Assembly: GCA_016934895.1 (NCBI GenBank)
Contig: JAFGRZ010000284.1
Coordinates: 1-13,638, forward strand
Direction of reading: 5' to 3'
Source: Candidatus Aminicenantota bacterium
GTDB lineage: Bacteria; Acidobacteriota; Aminicenantia; Aminicenantales; UBA8522
DNA length: 13,638 nt
A model generated the notes under the pieces. It did no database searches and was not told the DNA's origin. It was given only the letters and a program-made list of their open reading frames with translations. How positions within the stretch are numbered: position 1 is the first letter of the stretch; the number at the start of each line of letters is the position of its first letter. This document shows, one piece after another, positions 12,803 to 13,638 of this stretch. The position numbers were made by a program, and so were the translations under genes.

Positions 12803-13638
12803 TTGACGATCAAGCTCTATTTTGAGGATGCCTACCGGAAGGAGTTCGACGGCCGCATCCAGGAGCGATTCGTTCAGGAGAGCCGGCCGGCTGTGGTCCT
12901 CGATCGGACCTCTTTCTATCCGGAGTCGGGGGGGCAGCCGTCGGACCGGGGGACCCTCGGAGGGGCCGATGTGCTTCATGTCTACGAGGATGAGGGCAGG
13001 ATTGTGCACATTCTGGACCGGGAGTTGGAGGAGAGGGAAGACGTTCGGGGGATCGTCGATTGGGACCGCCGTTTCGACCATATGCAGCAACACTCCGGCC
13101 AGCACGTCCTGTCTCAGTGCTTCATCGAAGTCCTGGATGGAGAGACCCGGTCCTTTCATTTGGGAGAGCAAATCTCGACGCTGGAAATAGGGATAAAAGC
13201 CGTCTCCGATTCGGATCTGGAAAAAGCGGAATCCAGAGCCAACGAGCTGGTCTTCGAGGACCGGGAGATCAAGACTTATTTCGTCGAGGCCGCGAAAATC
13301 TCCACCGTCCCGTTGCGGCGGCCGCCCAAGAAAGAGGGGACGATCCGTGTTGTCGAGGTGGACGGCTTCGATTATTCCGCCTGCGGCGGGACCCACTGCC
13401 GGAGAACCGGGGAGATCGGCCTGATCAAGATCATCCGCTGGGACAGGATCCGGAACAACCTGCGGTTCGAGTTCCTCTGCGGCCGGCGGGCCCGGCAAGA
13501 CTATGCCAGAAAGAACCGGTCGGTTCTGGAAATCAGCCAGAACCTCTCCGTTCAGGAGAGTGAGACGGCGCCGGCCGTGGTAAAAATTATCCAGGAGGCG
13601 AAATCCCTGCGCAAACAGCAGAGACAGTTGCGCGAGGA
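12803..13638 (+). CDS. AlaX-like alanyl-tRNA editing protein with DHHA1-type tail, partial at the right edge
   Basis: A TTG-started frame open from 12803 to the window end (278 complete codons, no stop seen), reading MTIKLYFEDAYRKEFDGRI at the N-terminus. It matches free-standing editing proteins related to the second half of alanyl-tRNA synthetase, which hydrolyse mischarged Ser- or Gly-tRNA(Ala). The beta-barrel motif YPESGGQPSDRGTL is at residues 39-52. The zinc site is His97 and His101 (QQHSGQHVLS) with Cys194 and His198 (SACGGTHCR). RSFHLGE at 116-122 is also typical. After residue 225 the sequence becomes charged and helical (KSLRKQQRQLRE), as in the linker leading to a DHHA1 domain, so this is probably a longer AlaX-type protein of about 400 residues. 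No aminoacylation domain precedes it, so it is not alanyl-tRNA synthetase itself. It is probably co-transcribed with the ribonuclease HIII gene. Confidence 0.88.
   Translation, partial: MTIKLYFEDAYRKEFDGRIQERFVQESRPAVVLDRTSFYPESGGQPSDRGTLGGADVLHVYEDEGRIVHILDRELEEREDVRGIVDWDRRFDHMQQHSGQHVLSQCFIEVLDGETRSFHLGEQISTLEIGIKAVSDSDLEKAESRANELVFEDREIKTYFVEAAKISTVPLRRPPKKEGTIRVVEVDGFDYSACGGTHCRRTGEIGLIKIIRWDRIRNNLRFEFLCGRRARQDYARKNRSVLEISQNLSVQESETAPAVVKIIQEAKSLRKQQRQLRE

Overview
The window is a GC-rich, densely packed stretch of bacterial DNA. It holds ten genes running rightward plus one weakly supported gene fragment running leftward at the left edge. The gene content (soluble NADH- and NADPH-linked iron-sulfur flavoproteins, a CoA-transferase, no oxygen-dependent enzymes) suggests an anaerobic, fermentative or syntrophic heterotroph. 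An uncultured lineage such as Aminicenantes/Acidobacteriota or a deltaproteobacterial group would fit, but nothing in the sequence proves the phylum.

Layout. Left edge: a possible divergent partial ORF (minus strand, 1-92), then a short intergenic region with a candidate promoter. 179-2680: an RNase Z-like metallo-beta-lactamase-fold hydrolase and an exported lipoprotein amidohydrolase of the YtcJ type. 2681-2744: a 64-base gap with a good -35/-10 pair and a strong Shine-Dalgarno sequence. 2745-12107: a tightly spaced redox operon encoding an alanine dehydrogenase/transhydrogenase-family protein, then NuoE-, NuoF- and NuoG-like subunits, then NfnA- and NfnB-like subunits, then an acetyl-CoA hydrolase/4-hydroxybutyrate CoA-transferase family enzyme. 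12123-13638: a short ribonuclease HIII and a TTG-started AlaX-like alanyl-tRNA editing protein that runs off the right edge.

How the genes fit together. NuoE/NuoF form a soluble NADH-oxidising FMN/Fe-S module. The NuoG-like protein carries a long chain of Fe-S sites and a degenerate molybdopterin-type domain. NfnA/NfnB form an NADPH/ferredoxin flavoprotein pair. The inventory resembles the HydABC + SL type of electron-bifurcating hydrogenase, but a NuoG-like protein sits where the hydrogenase subunit would be. That protein has no H-cluster and no formate dehydrogenase Cys/Sec-His pair. The most interesting reading is therefore a soluble NAD(H)/NADP(H)/ferredoxin electron-exchange complex with no gas- or formate-converting subunit encoded here. 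The adjoining alanine dehydrogenase-like protein has lost residues for substrate and NAD binding, and the CoA-transferase links the operon to acyl-CoA fermentation. The complex, its partners and its direction of electron flow are inference; the families and motifs are seen directly.

No tRNA, rRNA, CRISPR array, insertion sequence or clear intrinsic terminator was seen. No gene-free stretch exceeds 300 bases.
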